Assembly (NCBI RefSeq): GCF_004011835.1
Contig: NZ_RKLN01000005.1
Coordinates: 124,001 to 188,000 of the forward strand
Reading direction: 5' to 3'
DNA: 64,000 nt
Source: Rhodococcus spongiicola
GTDB taxonomy: Bacteria; Actinomycetota; Actinomycetes; Mycobacteriales; Mycobacteriaceae
Shown here: in pieces, positions 56,231 to 63,478 of the stretch
Layout of the letters: every line of letters begins with the position of its first letter
Numbering within the stretch: position 1 is the first letter of the stretch
Program-made: the position numbers and the translations under genes
Notes under the pieces: model-generated
What the model was told of the DNA's origin: nothing
What the model saw: the letters and a program-made list of their open reading frames with translations, nothing else
Databases searched by the model: none

Positions 56231-57082
56231 ATGAGCGTTCTGGTTTGCTTCCATGCACATCCCGACGACGAGGTATTCCTGACGGGCGGAGTAATGCGGC
56301 AGGCCGCCGATGCCGGCCACCGCGTCGTCGTGGTCACCGCGACCGACGGCGCACTCGGCCAGGTACCGGACGGGCTGCTCACTGACGATGAGACCCTCGC
56401 GCAGCGTCGCCGCCGTGAACTGGAGGCGTCGACGAGCGCCTTGGGCGCGCACCGATTGGTGATGCTGCACTACGCCGATTCCGGCATGGCTGGGACGGCG
56501 GACAACGAGAATCCGGACGCATTCTGCAACATCGACGTCGAGACTGCCGCGGCCCGGCTCGCGGAGATCCTCGCCGAGGAGTCCGCGGACGTCCTGACGA
56601 TCTACGACCCCAACGGGGGCTACGGACATCCCGACCACATTCAGGTGCACCGCGTGGGGGTGCGCGCGGCCGAATTGGCGAACGTGCCACACGTGTACGA
56701 GGCCACGATCAATCGCGACCACATTCGTGGGCTGACACAGTCCAACCCCGAGTGGGCCGCGACGGATTTCGACACGTTCGGACTGCCCGACTCGGAGGTC
56801 ACGACGGTCGTCGACGTGAGCACGGTGCTCGCGGCGAAGCGGGCGGCGATGTTCGCGTACGAGACACAGATAGGCGACTTCGGACCGTTTCTGCACATGC
56901 CCGGGGAACAGCTGCAGGCCGCGTTCGGCCGGGAGTGGTTCCGACGCCACGGCGCACCGGCGGGAGCGACGGAGACCGCCCTCCCGCTGGAGGGTGTGAG
57001 CGCCTCAGACCGAGGCGGCAGCGCGGATCGCGCCGTCGAGCACGGTCAGGGCGTCCTCGAGGAGGTTGTCGCCGATCACTAG
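56231..57082 (+). CDS. PIG-L family deacetylase, MshB-like
   Basis: A 283-residue zinc-dependent N-deacetylase. The metal site is visible: LVCFHAHPDDEVFLTGG near residue 10, and DPNGGYGHPDHIQVHRVG near 140, which is the MshB form rather than the DENGGYPHPDH form of mycothiol conjugate amidase. MshB removes acetate from GlcNAc-inositol, the step after MshA (or after the MshA2 phosphatase), so its divergence from mshA suggests a mycothiol role. The last 26 codons run antisense through the end of gabT (78-base overlap). There is no clear ribosome site before the ATG. Confidence 0.8.
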   Translation: MSVLVCFHAHPDDEVFLTGGVMRQAADAGHRVVVVTATDGALGQVPDGLLTDDETLAQRRRRELEASTSALGAHRLVMLHYADSGMAGTADNENPDAFCNIDVETAAARLAEILAEESADVLTIYDPNGGYGHPDHIQVHRVGVRAAELANVPHVYEATINRDHIRGLTQSNPEWAATDFDTFGLPDSEVTTVVDVSTVLAAKRAAMFAYETQIGDFGPFLHMPGEQLQAAFGREWFRRHGAPAGATETALPLEGVSASDRGGSADRAVEHGQGVLEEVVADH

Positions 57083-58351
57083 TGGCGGCAGCAGGCGGAT
57101 CACATTGCCGTAGGTGCCGCAGGTCAGCAAGAGGACACCCTGTTCGAGGGCGCGCGCCACGACGACCCTCGTGAGGTCGGCGTCCGGTTCGGTAGTGCCC
57201 GGCACAACGAGTTCGATCGCGATCATGGCTCCACGACCGCGGACGTCACCGACTGCGGGAACCTCCTCGGCGAGGGCCTGCAGCCGGCTCGTCGCGAGCT
57301 CACCGATCCGGCGGGCGCGGGCCGGCAAGTCGAACTCGCGCATCGTCGCGAGTGAGGCAAGGGCAGCAGCGCAGGCGACCGGGTTGCCACCGTAGGTGCC
57401 GCCCAAGCCACCGGGGTGCACCTTGTCGAGCAGATCGGCGCGGCCGGTGATTGCCGACAGCGGCAGGCCGGCCGCGATGCCCTTGGCCATCGTGATGATG
57501 TCGGGAACGATCTGTTCGTCCTCGCACGCGAACCACGAACCCGTGCGGGCGAACCCGGTTTGGACCTCGTCGGCGATGAATACCACGCCGTTGCTACGCG
57601 CCCACGTGAGCAGGGTCGGGAGGAATCCCGATGCGGGAACGATGAATCCACCCTCACCCTGGATCGGCTCGATGATGACCGCCGCTACCGACTCTGCACC
57701 GACCTGCTTCTCGATCTGCGAGATCGCGCGGTGGGCGGCCTGCTCACCGGTGAGACCGGCCTCGTCACGGAACGGGTACGACATCGGCATCCGGTAGACC
57801 TCGGGAGCGAACGGGCCGAAGTTTCTCTTGTACGGCACAGACTTCGCGGTCAGCGCCATCGTCAGGTTGGTGCGGCCGTGATAGGCGTGGTCGAAGGCGA
57901 TGACGGCGCCCCGCCCGGTCGCCAGGCGCGCCACCTTGATCGCGTTCTCGACGGCCTCCGCGCCAGAGTTGAAGAATGCGGTGCGCTTGTCGTGATTGCC
58001 GGGGGTGAGAGCGGCAAGCTGCTCGGCGACCTGCACGTAGCTCTCGTACGGGGTGACCATGAAGCACGTATGGGTGAACCGGCCGACCTGCTCGCGCACC
58101 GCAGCGGCCACCCGCGGATCCGATGCACCGACGCTGGTGACGGCGATCCCCGCGCCCATGTCGATCAGCGAGTTGCCGTCGACGTCGACGATCACACCAC
58201 CGTCCGCGTCGGCGGCGTAGACGGGGACACTGGAACGGACACCGGCCGCGACCGCCGCGCGGCGGCGCGCAGCCAACTCGACGGACTTGGGGCCGGGCAG
58301 CTCGGTAACGAGTGCCCGCTCCTGGGGAAGGCGATAAGAGATGGTGCGCAT
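57005..58351 (-). CDS. gabT: 4-Aminobutyrate aminotransferase
   Basis: GabT transfers the amino group of GABA to 2-oxoglutarate. The 448-residue class III enzyme has FFNSGAEAVENAIKVAR, AYHGRTNLTMALT, IIEPIQGEGGFIVP, FIADEVQTGFARTGSWFACE and PLP Lys K290 in ITMAKGIAAGLPLSAITGR. Length is normal. No succinate-semialdehyde dehydrogenase is adjacent, so the pathway partner is elsewhere; a broader omega-aminotransferase role remains possible. It follows the ROK regulator after 147 bases that contain a three-copy 15-bp repeat. Confidence 0.92.
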   Translation of the reverse strand: MRTISYRLPQERALVTELPGPKSVELAARRRAAVAAGVRSSVPVYAADADGGVIVDVDGNSLIDMGAGIAVTSVGASDPRVAAAVREQVGRFTHTCFMVTPYESYVQVAEQLAALTPGNHDKRTAFFNSGAEAVENAIKVARLATGRGAVIAFDHAYHGRTNLTMALTAKSVPYKRNFGPFAPEVYRMPMSYPFRDEAGLTGEQAAHRAISQIEKQVGAESVAAVIIEPIQGEGGFIVPASGFLPTLLTWARSNGVVFIADEVQTGFARTGSWFACEDEQIVPDIITMAKGIAAGLPLSAITGRADLLDKVHPGGLGGTYGGNPVACAAALASLATMREFDLPARARRIGELATSRLQALAEEVPAVGDVRGRGAMIAIELVVPGTTEPDADLTRVVVARALEQGVLLLTCGTYGNVIRLLPPLVIGDNLLEDALTVLDGAIRAAASV

Positions 58352-58382
58352 GGGAGATGTCCTCCGAAAATGGCCCGATCAG

Positions 58383-58427
58383 TGCCGCTACCTCGTATGC
58401 CGCTAACTCGTATGCCGCTAACTCATA
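58383..58427. repeat. 15-bp tandem repeat, three copies, upstream of gabT
   Basis: TGCCGCTACCTCGTA, TGCCGCTAACTCGTA and TGCCGCTAACTCATA at 58383, 58398 and 58413 differ by one base from copy to copy. They lie 32 bases upstream of the gabT start, within its promoter or leader, so they may be binding sites or a length-variable spacer. Confidence 0.85.
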
Positions 58428-58498
58428 TCGTGCTCTATCTTCCAGAATGGCAGTTACGAGCGCGCCCCGTTCACGATCCACGAGTCGCAGGACGCGGT

Positions 58499-59803
58499 TC
58501 ACACCCGAACGGTCGCCTTCCGCATGGTCGCCAGCGGATTCGAGTACAGCGAGCTGAGCGAGACCACGCAGGCCGCGTGCTCCTGCACTCGCTTTCCGAA
58601 CCTCGTGATGCGCGCGTCGGTGGTCCCGGCCCGCCCGCCGCGCGACAGGGCCTGCGCCACGTGAGGTGCAGCCTCGGGGTAGTCGGTGAACGCCTGCCCG
58701 CCGAGTGTGACCCGATCCGGGTTGAACAGGTCGCGTACCACCGCGACGGCACGTCCCAGAGTCTGCGCGCGCTCGGTGAGAATCTGCTGAGCGGCGGTCG
58801 ATCCCGAGCGCGCCTCCCGGTACAGTGCCGCGATCGGCGGCAGCGTCGCAGTCGCCGGTAACACCCCGGCGCGCTGCGCCGCTCGCAGCACACCGCGATC
58901 GCCGACGGTCACCTCGAGACAGCCGGTGGCACCACATTCGCAAGGCACGTCCGAACCGGTCGACAGATGCGCGATCGAGCCGGGTCCGGCTGCCGGTGTA
59001 TGCACCCTGCCGTCGAATGCGACTGCGACACCGACGGTTTCACGGGCGTAGAAGTACAGGTCGTTCCCTCGGGTCTCGGTGCTCTCCGTCCGTTGCGGGG
59101 CAAGCAGCAGCTCGGAGGCCGCCATCGCCTCCACCTGCCCGGCGACCGAGACGGGCAGCCCGAAGCCGGAACCGATTACCTCACCGACACGTGCACCGGT
59201 CCACCCGAGGCGCGCGTGGTCGACCACGCCGGCCACAGGATCGACACGGCCACCGAGCGCGACGCCCACCCACAGGGGCCGGCGGCGGTGCCAGCGGGCC
59301 ACGAAGCGGCGCGCGCTCGCGGTGACCTTCGCGAGAGCGGAGTCCGAGTCTCCCGGTGGTGTCGGAAGGTCAACGCCACCGAGGATCCGCCCCCGTAGGT
59401 CCGAGACGATGACGCTCGTGGCGATCGCGCCGATGTGTATTCCGACGGTCAGGTACGGCTCATGGTTGACCTCGAACGGGATTCGGGGGCGCCCGGCAGC
59501 CCCGGAGACGGCGAGGTCCGGTCGCTCGCGAAGCAGCCCGGCGGACAGCATCGCGCTGACGTGACGGTTGACGGTTGCCGCACTCGCACCCGACATCCGG
59601 GCACCGTCGTCACGGTAGATCGGTCCGTGGACTGCGGCGGCTCGGAACACCGCAGCGGCCGGACCGTCGATGATACCCAGCGTGGGCGGCACGATGCGCG
59701 ATCGGCTCGCGGGACGGGTTTGGGCAGTACCGGCTGGTCGAGCGGATCCGGTACGCACGGCCACGGACCCGGTCAGGGGTGCGTGTGGTGCTGCGATTGA
59801 CAT
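58499..59803 (-). CDS. ROK-family transcriptional regulator (Rv0485-like)
   Basis: A 434-residue ROK protein. An N-terminal winged helix (AAAVFRAAAVHGPIYRDDGARMSGASAATVNRHVSAMLSAGLLRERPDL) is followed by the sugar-kinase-like fold: TVGIHIGAIATSVIVSDLRGRILGG, AGPGSIAHLSTGSDVPCECGATGCLEVTVGDRG (the ROK zinc/CxCGxxGC motif) and NPDRVTLGGQAF. Kinase catalytic Asp appears replaced, so it is a sensor rather than an enzyme. AAGGA precedes the ATG. Upstream on the same strand is a Cys-rich leader ORF (59932-60045), implying control by cysteine supply. Confidence 0.9.
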   Translation of the reverse strand: MSIAAPHAPLTGSVAVRTGSARPAGTAQTRPASRSRIVPPTLGIIDGPAAAVFRAAAVHGPIYRDDGARMSGASAATVNRHVSAMLSAGLLRERPDLAVSGAAGRPRIPFEVNHEPYLTVGIHIGAIATSVIVSDLRGRILGGVDLPTPPGDSDSALAKVTASARRFVARWHRRRPLWVGVALGGRVDPVAGVVDHARLGWTGARVGEVIGSGFGLPVSVAGQVEAMAASELLLAPQRTESTETRGNDLYFYARETVGVAVAFDGRVHTPAAGPGSIAHLSTGSDVPCECGATGCLEVTVGDRGVLRAAQRAGVLPATATLPPIAALYREARSGSTAAQQILTERAQTLGRAVAVVRDLFNPDRVTLGGQAFTDYPEAAPHVAQALSRGGRAGTTDARITRFGKRVQEHAACVVSLSSLYSNPLATMRKATVRV

Positions 59804-59931
59804 GGGATGTCCTTACCCCGCCCCGGCTGGGGACGGCTGTCGACGCGGTCGGGGAGGTGCTACCGATGGGATGCCGACACCGATGCGGACATCGGGTGAT
59901 CACCGTCAAATGGGGTGTGAGCAGCGCAGAA

Positions 59932-60045
59932 TCAGCAGCACATGGTGCGGCAAGGACAACAGAGTTCCCGCGGACGCGGCAGCCGGGAGCCCAACGCAGC
60001 GGTCACGTAGGTGACCCGCAGAGCGGACGTGGCGCCGGACGACAT
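59932..60045 (-). CDS. Polycysteine leader peptide, leaderless
   Basis: A 37-residue ORF starting MSSGATSALRVTYVTAALG and ending CCPCRTMCC before TGA: five Cys in the last nine codons, two of them directly before the stop. A TAGCTT -10 element (60053-60058) ends seven bases before the ATG, so transcription should begin at the start codon (leaderless), and no ribosome site is present. Short leaderless ORFs ending in Cys runs have been shown in mycobacteria to act as cysteine-responsive attenuators of the genes downstream. Here the downstream gene is the ROK regulator that in M. tuberculosis is followed by mshA, whose pathway consumes cysteine. Confidence 0.7.
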   Translation of the reverse strand: MSSGATSALRVTYVTAALGSRLPRPRELCCPCRTMCC

Positions 60046-60052
60046 GACGATC

Positions 60053-60058
60053 AAGCTA
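60053..60058 (-). promoter_or_regulatory. -10 element of leader/ROK transcript
   Basis: TAGCTT on the minus strand fits the actinobacterial TAnnnT -10 consensus. Seven bases separate it from the ATG of the polycysteine ORF, the spacing expected when the first transcribed base is the A of the start codon. No convincing -35 is visible, which is common in this group. Confidence 0.6.
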
Positions 60059-60123
60059 GCACCTGCAATCCCGCCCATGCGCCCGTCCCCGGTCACACCG
60101 TCGTCCCGGCATACGATCAGGCC

Positions 60124-60873
60124 ATGATCTTGTCACCGGACACTCGTGTCGCCGTCGTCACCGGAGCCAGCTCCGGGATCGGGGAAGCGACCGCCCGCAC
60201 CCTCGCCAAGCAGGGGTTTCACGTCGTGCTCGGCGCCCGTCGCCTCGATCGCCTCGAGGCCATCGCCGCAAATATCGGCGGAACAGCGCTCGAACTCGAT
60301 GTGACCGAAGAGGATTCGGTGGAGGCCTTCTGCACGGTCCTCCCCCGGGTCGACGTCCTCGTCAACAATGCCGGCGGAGCCATGGGGCTCGCACCCGTCA
60401 GCGAGGCGGACCTCGACGACTGGCGCTGGATGTGGGAGACGAACGTGCTCGGTACGCTCCGGATGACGAAGGCGCTGCTCCCCAGGCTCATCGAGTCCGG
60501 CGACGGTTTGATCGTCACGGTTACCTCGCTTGCGGCAGTCTCCGTCTACGACAACGGCGCGGGATACACCTCGGCCAAGCACGCGGAGGCGTTGCTGCAC
60601 CGCACGCTGCGGGGTGAACTGCTCGGCAAGCCGGTCCGACTGACCGAGATCGCGCCGGGCGCGGTAGAGACCGAGTTCTCGCTGGTTCGGTTCAAGGGCG
60701 ACCAGGAGCGGGCCACGCGGGTCTACGAGGGTATGACGCCTCTGGTCGCGCAGGACGTCGCAGAGATCATCGGGTTCGTCGCGTCCCGGCCGTCGCACGT
60801 GAACCTCGACCAGATCATTGTCAAGCCGCGTGACCAGGCCACCTCGGAGCGTTTCCACCGCACCACGGACTGA
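60124..60873 (+). CDS. Short-chain dehydrogenase/reductase
   Basis: A 249-residue classical SDR. The cofactor motif is VAVVTGASSGIGEATARTLA near residue 10, NNAGGAMGLAPV follows near 80, catalytic Ser is in VTVTSLAAVSVYD, and Tyr-Lys in GAGYTSAKHAEALLHRTL. The GARRLDRLE segment suggests NADP(H) preference. It matches Rv0484c in place, divergent from the ROK gene. Substrate unknown. Confidence 0.92.
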   Translation: MILSPDTRVAVVTGASSGIGEATARTLAKQGFHVVLGARRLDRLEAIAANIGGTALELDVTEEDSVEAFCTVLPRVDVLVNNAGGAMGLAPVSEADLDDWRWMWETNVLGTLRMTKALLPRLIESGDGLIVTVTSLAAVSVYDNGAGYTSAKHAEALLHRTLRGELLGKPVRLTEIAPGAVETEFSLVRFKGDQERATRVYEGMTPLVAQDVAEIIGFVASRPSHVNLDQIIVKPRDQATSERFHRTTD

Positions 60874-60883
60874 CCTCGCCTCC

Positions 60884-61297
60884 TCATGATCGGTGCCGGC
60901 CAGTCGTGCGCGTCCTGAGTATCGGAGTCGGGCGCGCGGCCGGTCGCGGGGCGGCTGGATCGAACTCCGTCGCGACGGTCGGTACGAGATTCCGAACGCT
61001 CGGTCCACCCGGGTCCGGGTCGGGCAGGTCCACTCTGTCGGTCCCCCGTGCCGCAACCGGGGCCATCGGGTCCGCGACCCGCGCACGAACATCGGTGCTC
61101 GCGGCGCGGGCCGCGGCACCCACCGAGGCCGCGAGCCGGTCCGGCGTTGTCCGTGTGAACGCCGTCGGGTCGATCCACACCGACAGCACCACCCCGGCGG
61201 CATCGACGGTGACCCGGACCAGACCGTCCGGCGACTCGGCTTCCGCCGTGATACGCGACCTTTGGAGCGCTTCGTCTCGAAGTCCGTTGTCGACCAT
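60884..61297 (-). CDS. YbaB/EbfC-like protein, ESX-associated
   Basis: A 137-residue protein. The N-terminal 80 residues (ITAEAESPDGLVRVTVDAAGVVLSVWIDPTAFTRTTPDRLAASVGAAARAASTDVRARV) have the YbaB/EbfC nucleoid-protein fold; the rest is Pro/Arg-rich and disordered. In actinobacteria such YbaB-type proteins commonly sit beside type VII secretion genes, and an EspG-type gene lies 74 bases upstream on the same strand, so the pair is probably one unit. The end lies 10 bases from the convergent SDR stop. Confidence 0.75.
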   Translation of the reverse strand: MVDNGLRDEALQRSRITAEAESPDGLVRVTVDAAGVVLSVWIDPTAFTRTTPDRLAASVGAAARAASTDVRARVADPMAPVAARGTDRVDLPDPDPGGPSVRNLVPTVATEFDPAAPRPAARPTPILRTRTTGRHRS

Positions 61298-61371
61298 CGA
61301 TCCCTCCCATTTCTCCCCTTTGCTGGGTTGGACGCGGGATGTTCCGGATCGGTTCCTACATCGGGCGGGTC

Positions 61372-62133
61372 TCAGTGAGCCATCTCGCGCGCTCTGATCG
61401 TGCCTAGGAGTTTTTCGATCTCCGCCGCGATCTGGGGCACCGATGCCGGCGAGACGACGATGTCGGCAGCATCCCTGAGCGCGTATCGTCCGTCGCCGCC
61501 GAAGTCGATCCAGTGCAGTCCGACACCGCCGGTACCGGGGCGGCTGTCGTAAGCGACACCGGCGAACGCGGTGATCTCACCAATTCCAGTGCGTGGACGC
61601 CGCAACAGTCCGAGCGCCTCGTCCCGTAGGCCGGTCGCTCCTGCCGAAACGAGCAGCGGTCCGCCGCCGGGCTGCAGATCGGTCCGCCGGAACCGGACCG
61701 GAGCACGGGATCCCGCGGGCATTGCCGGGAGGGCCGAGGCGATCGCCTCCGGGAGCTGAGCCGGCGCGGGACCGTGCACCATCACGTCGCCGCCGCTGTC
61801 GACGTCGGGTCCGGGCATCTGGATCGCGAGTGTTGCCAGGCCGCCGCGGATTGCTCCATGCATGCGGACCGCGACCGTGTCCTCCCGGCCGACGAAACCG
61901 GACACCTCGATCCGGATGTCGGGTTCGGCGAGCACCGTCAGGTGCCGATGCAGGGTCTCCGTGACGCGCGGAAGCCACGATGCCGCCGCGGCTTGCCGGA
62001 GACGGTCCAGATCTTCCTGGGTGTCGGCAGTCGGCCGGTAGCGCAGCGGGTACGGCAGGCGGTCACGACCGAGCTGTCGCCACAAGACCTCGAACTCGAG
62101 CCCGGTGAACTGCCAGGCCTTCGAATACTCCAT
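61372..62133 (-). CDS. ESX secretion-associated protein EspG family
   Basis: A 253-residue EspG-type chaperone: WQFTGLEFEVLWRQLGRDRLPYPLRYRPTADTQEDLDRLRQAAAASW at the N-terminus, RIEVSGFVGREDTVAVRMHGAIRGGLATLAIQMPG in the middle, and GVGLHWIDFGGDGRYAL toward the end. EspG proteins bind PE-PPE or related substrates and keep them soluble before type VII secretion. No PE/PPE, WXG100 or EccC genes are in the window, so it is an orphan here. Confidence 0.82.
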   Translation of the reverse strand: MEYSKAWQFTGLEFEVLWRQLGRDRLPYPLRYRPTADTQEDLDRLRQAAAASWLPRVTETLHRHLTVLAEPDIRIEVSGFVGREDTVAVRMHGAIRGGLATLAIQMPGPDVDSGGDVMVHGPAPAQLPEAIASALPAMPAGSRAPVRFRRTDLQPGGGPLLVSAGATGLRDEALGLLRRPRTGIGEITAFAGVAYDSRPGTGGVGLHWIDFGGDGRYALRDAADIVVSPASVPQIAAEIEKLLGTIRAREMAH

Positions 62134-62187
62134 GAAGGGGTAGACGCATCGGACCGGCGGACGGTTCCACCGGCCTGAGTGGCTCCG

Positions 62188-63369
62188 TCACGCGAGCGCC
62201 GACATCGACAGCCACGTCGGCCAATCGACGGCCCAGTCATAGATGTCTCCGTCCGCGGCGGACAGACCGATACGGGTTCCGGTGACCTCCACAGGATCGC
62301 CGTACATGGCCATGCCGAAGTACTCCTCGGCGTCCGAGAGCGAGAGGTTGATGCACCCGTTCGTCACGTTCGACGCCCCCTGGACCCCGATGGTCAAGGG
62401 GTTGGCGTGGATGAACTCGCCGTTGTTCGAGATACGAACCGCCCACCGCTCACGCACGTTCTCGTAGTAGGGCGGATTCGACATCACGAAGTCTTCGTGC
62501 TTCTCGGACACGACGTGGATGCCGCTGCGGGTGACGTTGCGGGCCTCGCTGCCTTCCCCGTAGCTGACCGGGATGTCCATGACCGTCGCACCGTCGCGGA
62601 TCACCTGCATGCGATGGCTGGGGGCGTCGGCCTTCACGATCTGGCTGCGTCCGATCGTGAAGTCCAGCGACAGGTCGCTCGCCCCGTAGGCGCCGTCACC
62701 GAAGTCGAGACCATAGAGCTTGGCGTCCAGATCGACGGTGGTGCCGGGAACCCAGTAGTTCTGCGGACGCCAGTGCACGCGAGCTCCGTGATCGTCGGCC
62801 AGCCACGCCCACGACCCTGTCGTCGGCGGGTCGGTGGTGATGTGCAGCGCCTTCTCCACGGCAGCCTTGTCTGCGATCGGGCCGTCGAACTGCAGCATGA
62901 TCGGGGCAGCGATACCCACGACCTGCCCGTCGCCGATGTTGGTGCGAACCGCCGTCGTGGTATCCGGATCGAGCGTGGTGAAGCTCCCGGACACCGGGAC
63001 GGTCTTGCCGTCGCCGCCGACCGCTGTTCCCGACCAGGTGTACGTCGCTCCGTAGCCGAGCGGTTCGGTGATCGTGTAGGCCGTGCGGTCGGGCGCGAGC
63101 GCGCCTTGCACGACCTTGCCCGCCGCATTGGTTAGGGCGACGCTCTCGAGCACCCCCTGATTCACCCGGACCGAGATCGGATCGACGGGATTCACGTTCT
63201 GGGTATCGGCGCTCGGTGTCTCGACAACCTGCGCGACGGGCTCCACGGCCGCAGGGTCGACGCTTGCGAACCCCCCGGTCGCGCAGCCCGCCATGAGGGA
63301 CAGCCCCACAAGCGCGGCCAGCACTGCCAACAGACGCACCCGACGCTTCCGAGAACCCTGATGACGCAC
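62188..63369 (-). CDS. L,D-transpeptidase lipoprotein (YkuD; LprQ-like)
   Basis: A 393-residue cell-wall cross-linking enzyme. It has a lipoprotein signal ([10 protein letters not shown]), two Ig-like domains (about 60-240), then the YkuD catalytic domain with [23 protein letters not shown] and the catalytic Cys at about 339 in [20 protein letters not shown]. In mycobacterial enzymes the residue before Gly-Cys is usually His (SHGC); here it is Asn, as in some other members of the family. It forms 3-3 peptide bridges. It corresponds to Rv0483 and precedes murB on the opposite flank of the same block. GTG start. Confidence 0.9.
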   Translation of the reverse strand: MRHQGSRKRRVRLLAVLAALVGLSLMAGCATGGFASVDPAAVEPVAQVVETPSADTQNVNPVDPISVRVNQGVLESVALTNAAGKVVQGALAPDRTAYTITEPLGYGATYTWSGTAVGGDGKTVPVSGSFTTLDPDTTTAVRTNIGDGQVVGIAAPIMLQFDGPIADKAAVEKALHITTDPPTTGSWAWLADDHGARVHWRPQNYWVPGTTVDLDAKLYGLDFGDGAYGASDLSLDFTIGRSQIVKADAPSHRMQVIRDGATVMDIPVSYGEGSEARNVTRSGIHVVSEKHEDFVMSNPPYYENVRERWAVRISNNGEFIHANPLTIGVQGASNVTNGCINLSLSDAEEYFGMAMYGDPVEVTGTRIGLSAADGDIYDWAVDWPTWLSMSALA

Positions 63370-63478
63370 GAATTCAACCGTACGCTCAGTGCATCAGCGG
63401 CTTTCGCTACGCAGGACGCGCGGTCCAGCTCGTTGCAGGTCCAGCCGCTGCAGATCCAACCTCAGCGAAGAGCGCCGC

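Larger units (their letters stand above)
59804..60123. other. Divergent intergenic region with leader ORF and alternative hairpins
   Basis: The 320 bases between the ROK gene (minus) and the SDR gene (plus) hold the leader ORF 59932-60045. Between the leader stop and the ROK start, CCGATG (59890-59895 on the minus strand) can pair with CATCGG at 59880-59885 (loop TCCG), or with a second CATCGG at 59863-59868, so two mutually exclusive hairpins are possible, as in attenuators. The SDR promoter must lie in the rest, but I cannot identify it. Confidence 0.5.

Noticed and set aside
59779..60123. Upstream extension of the SDR protein
   Set aside because: The extra 115 codons show no similarity to SDR proteins; the Rossmann motif starts ten residues after the ATG at 60124, and the leader ORF occupies the other strand.
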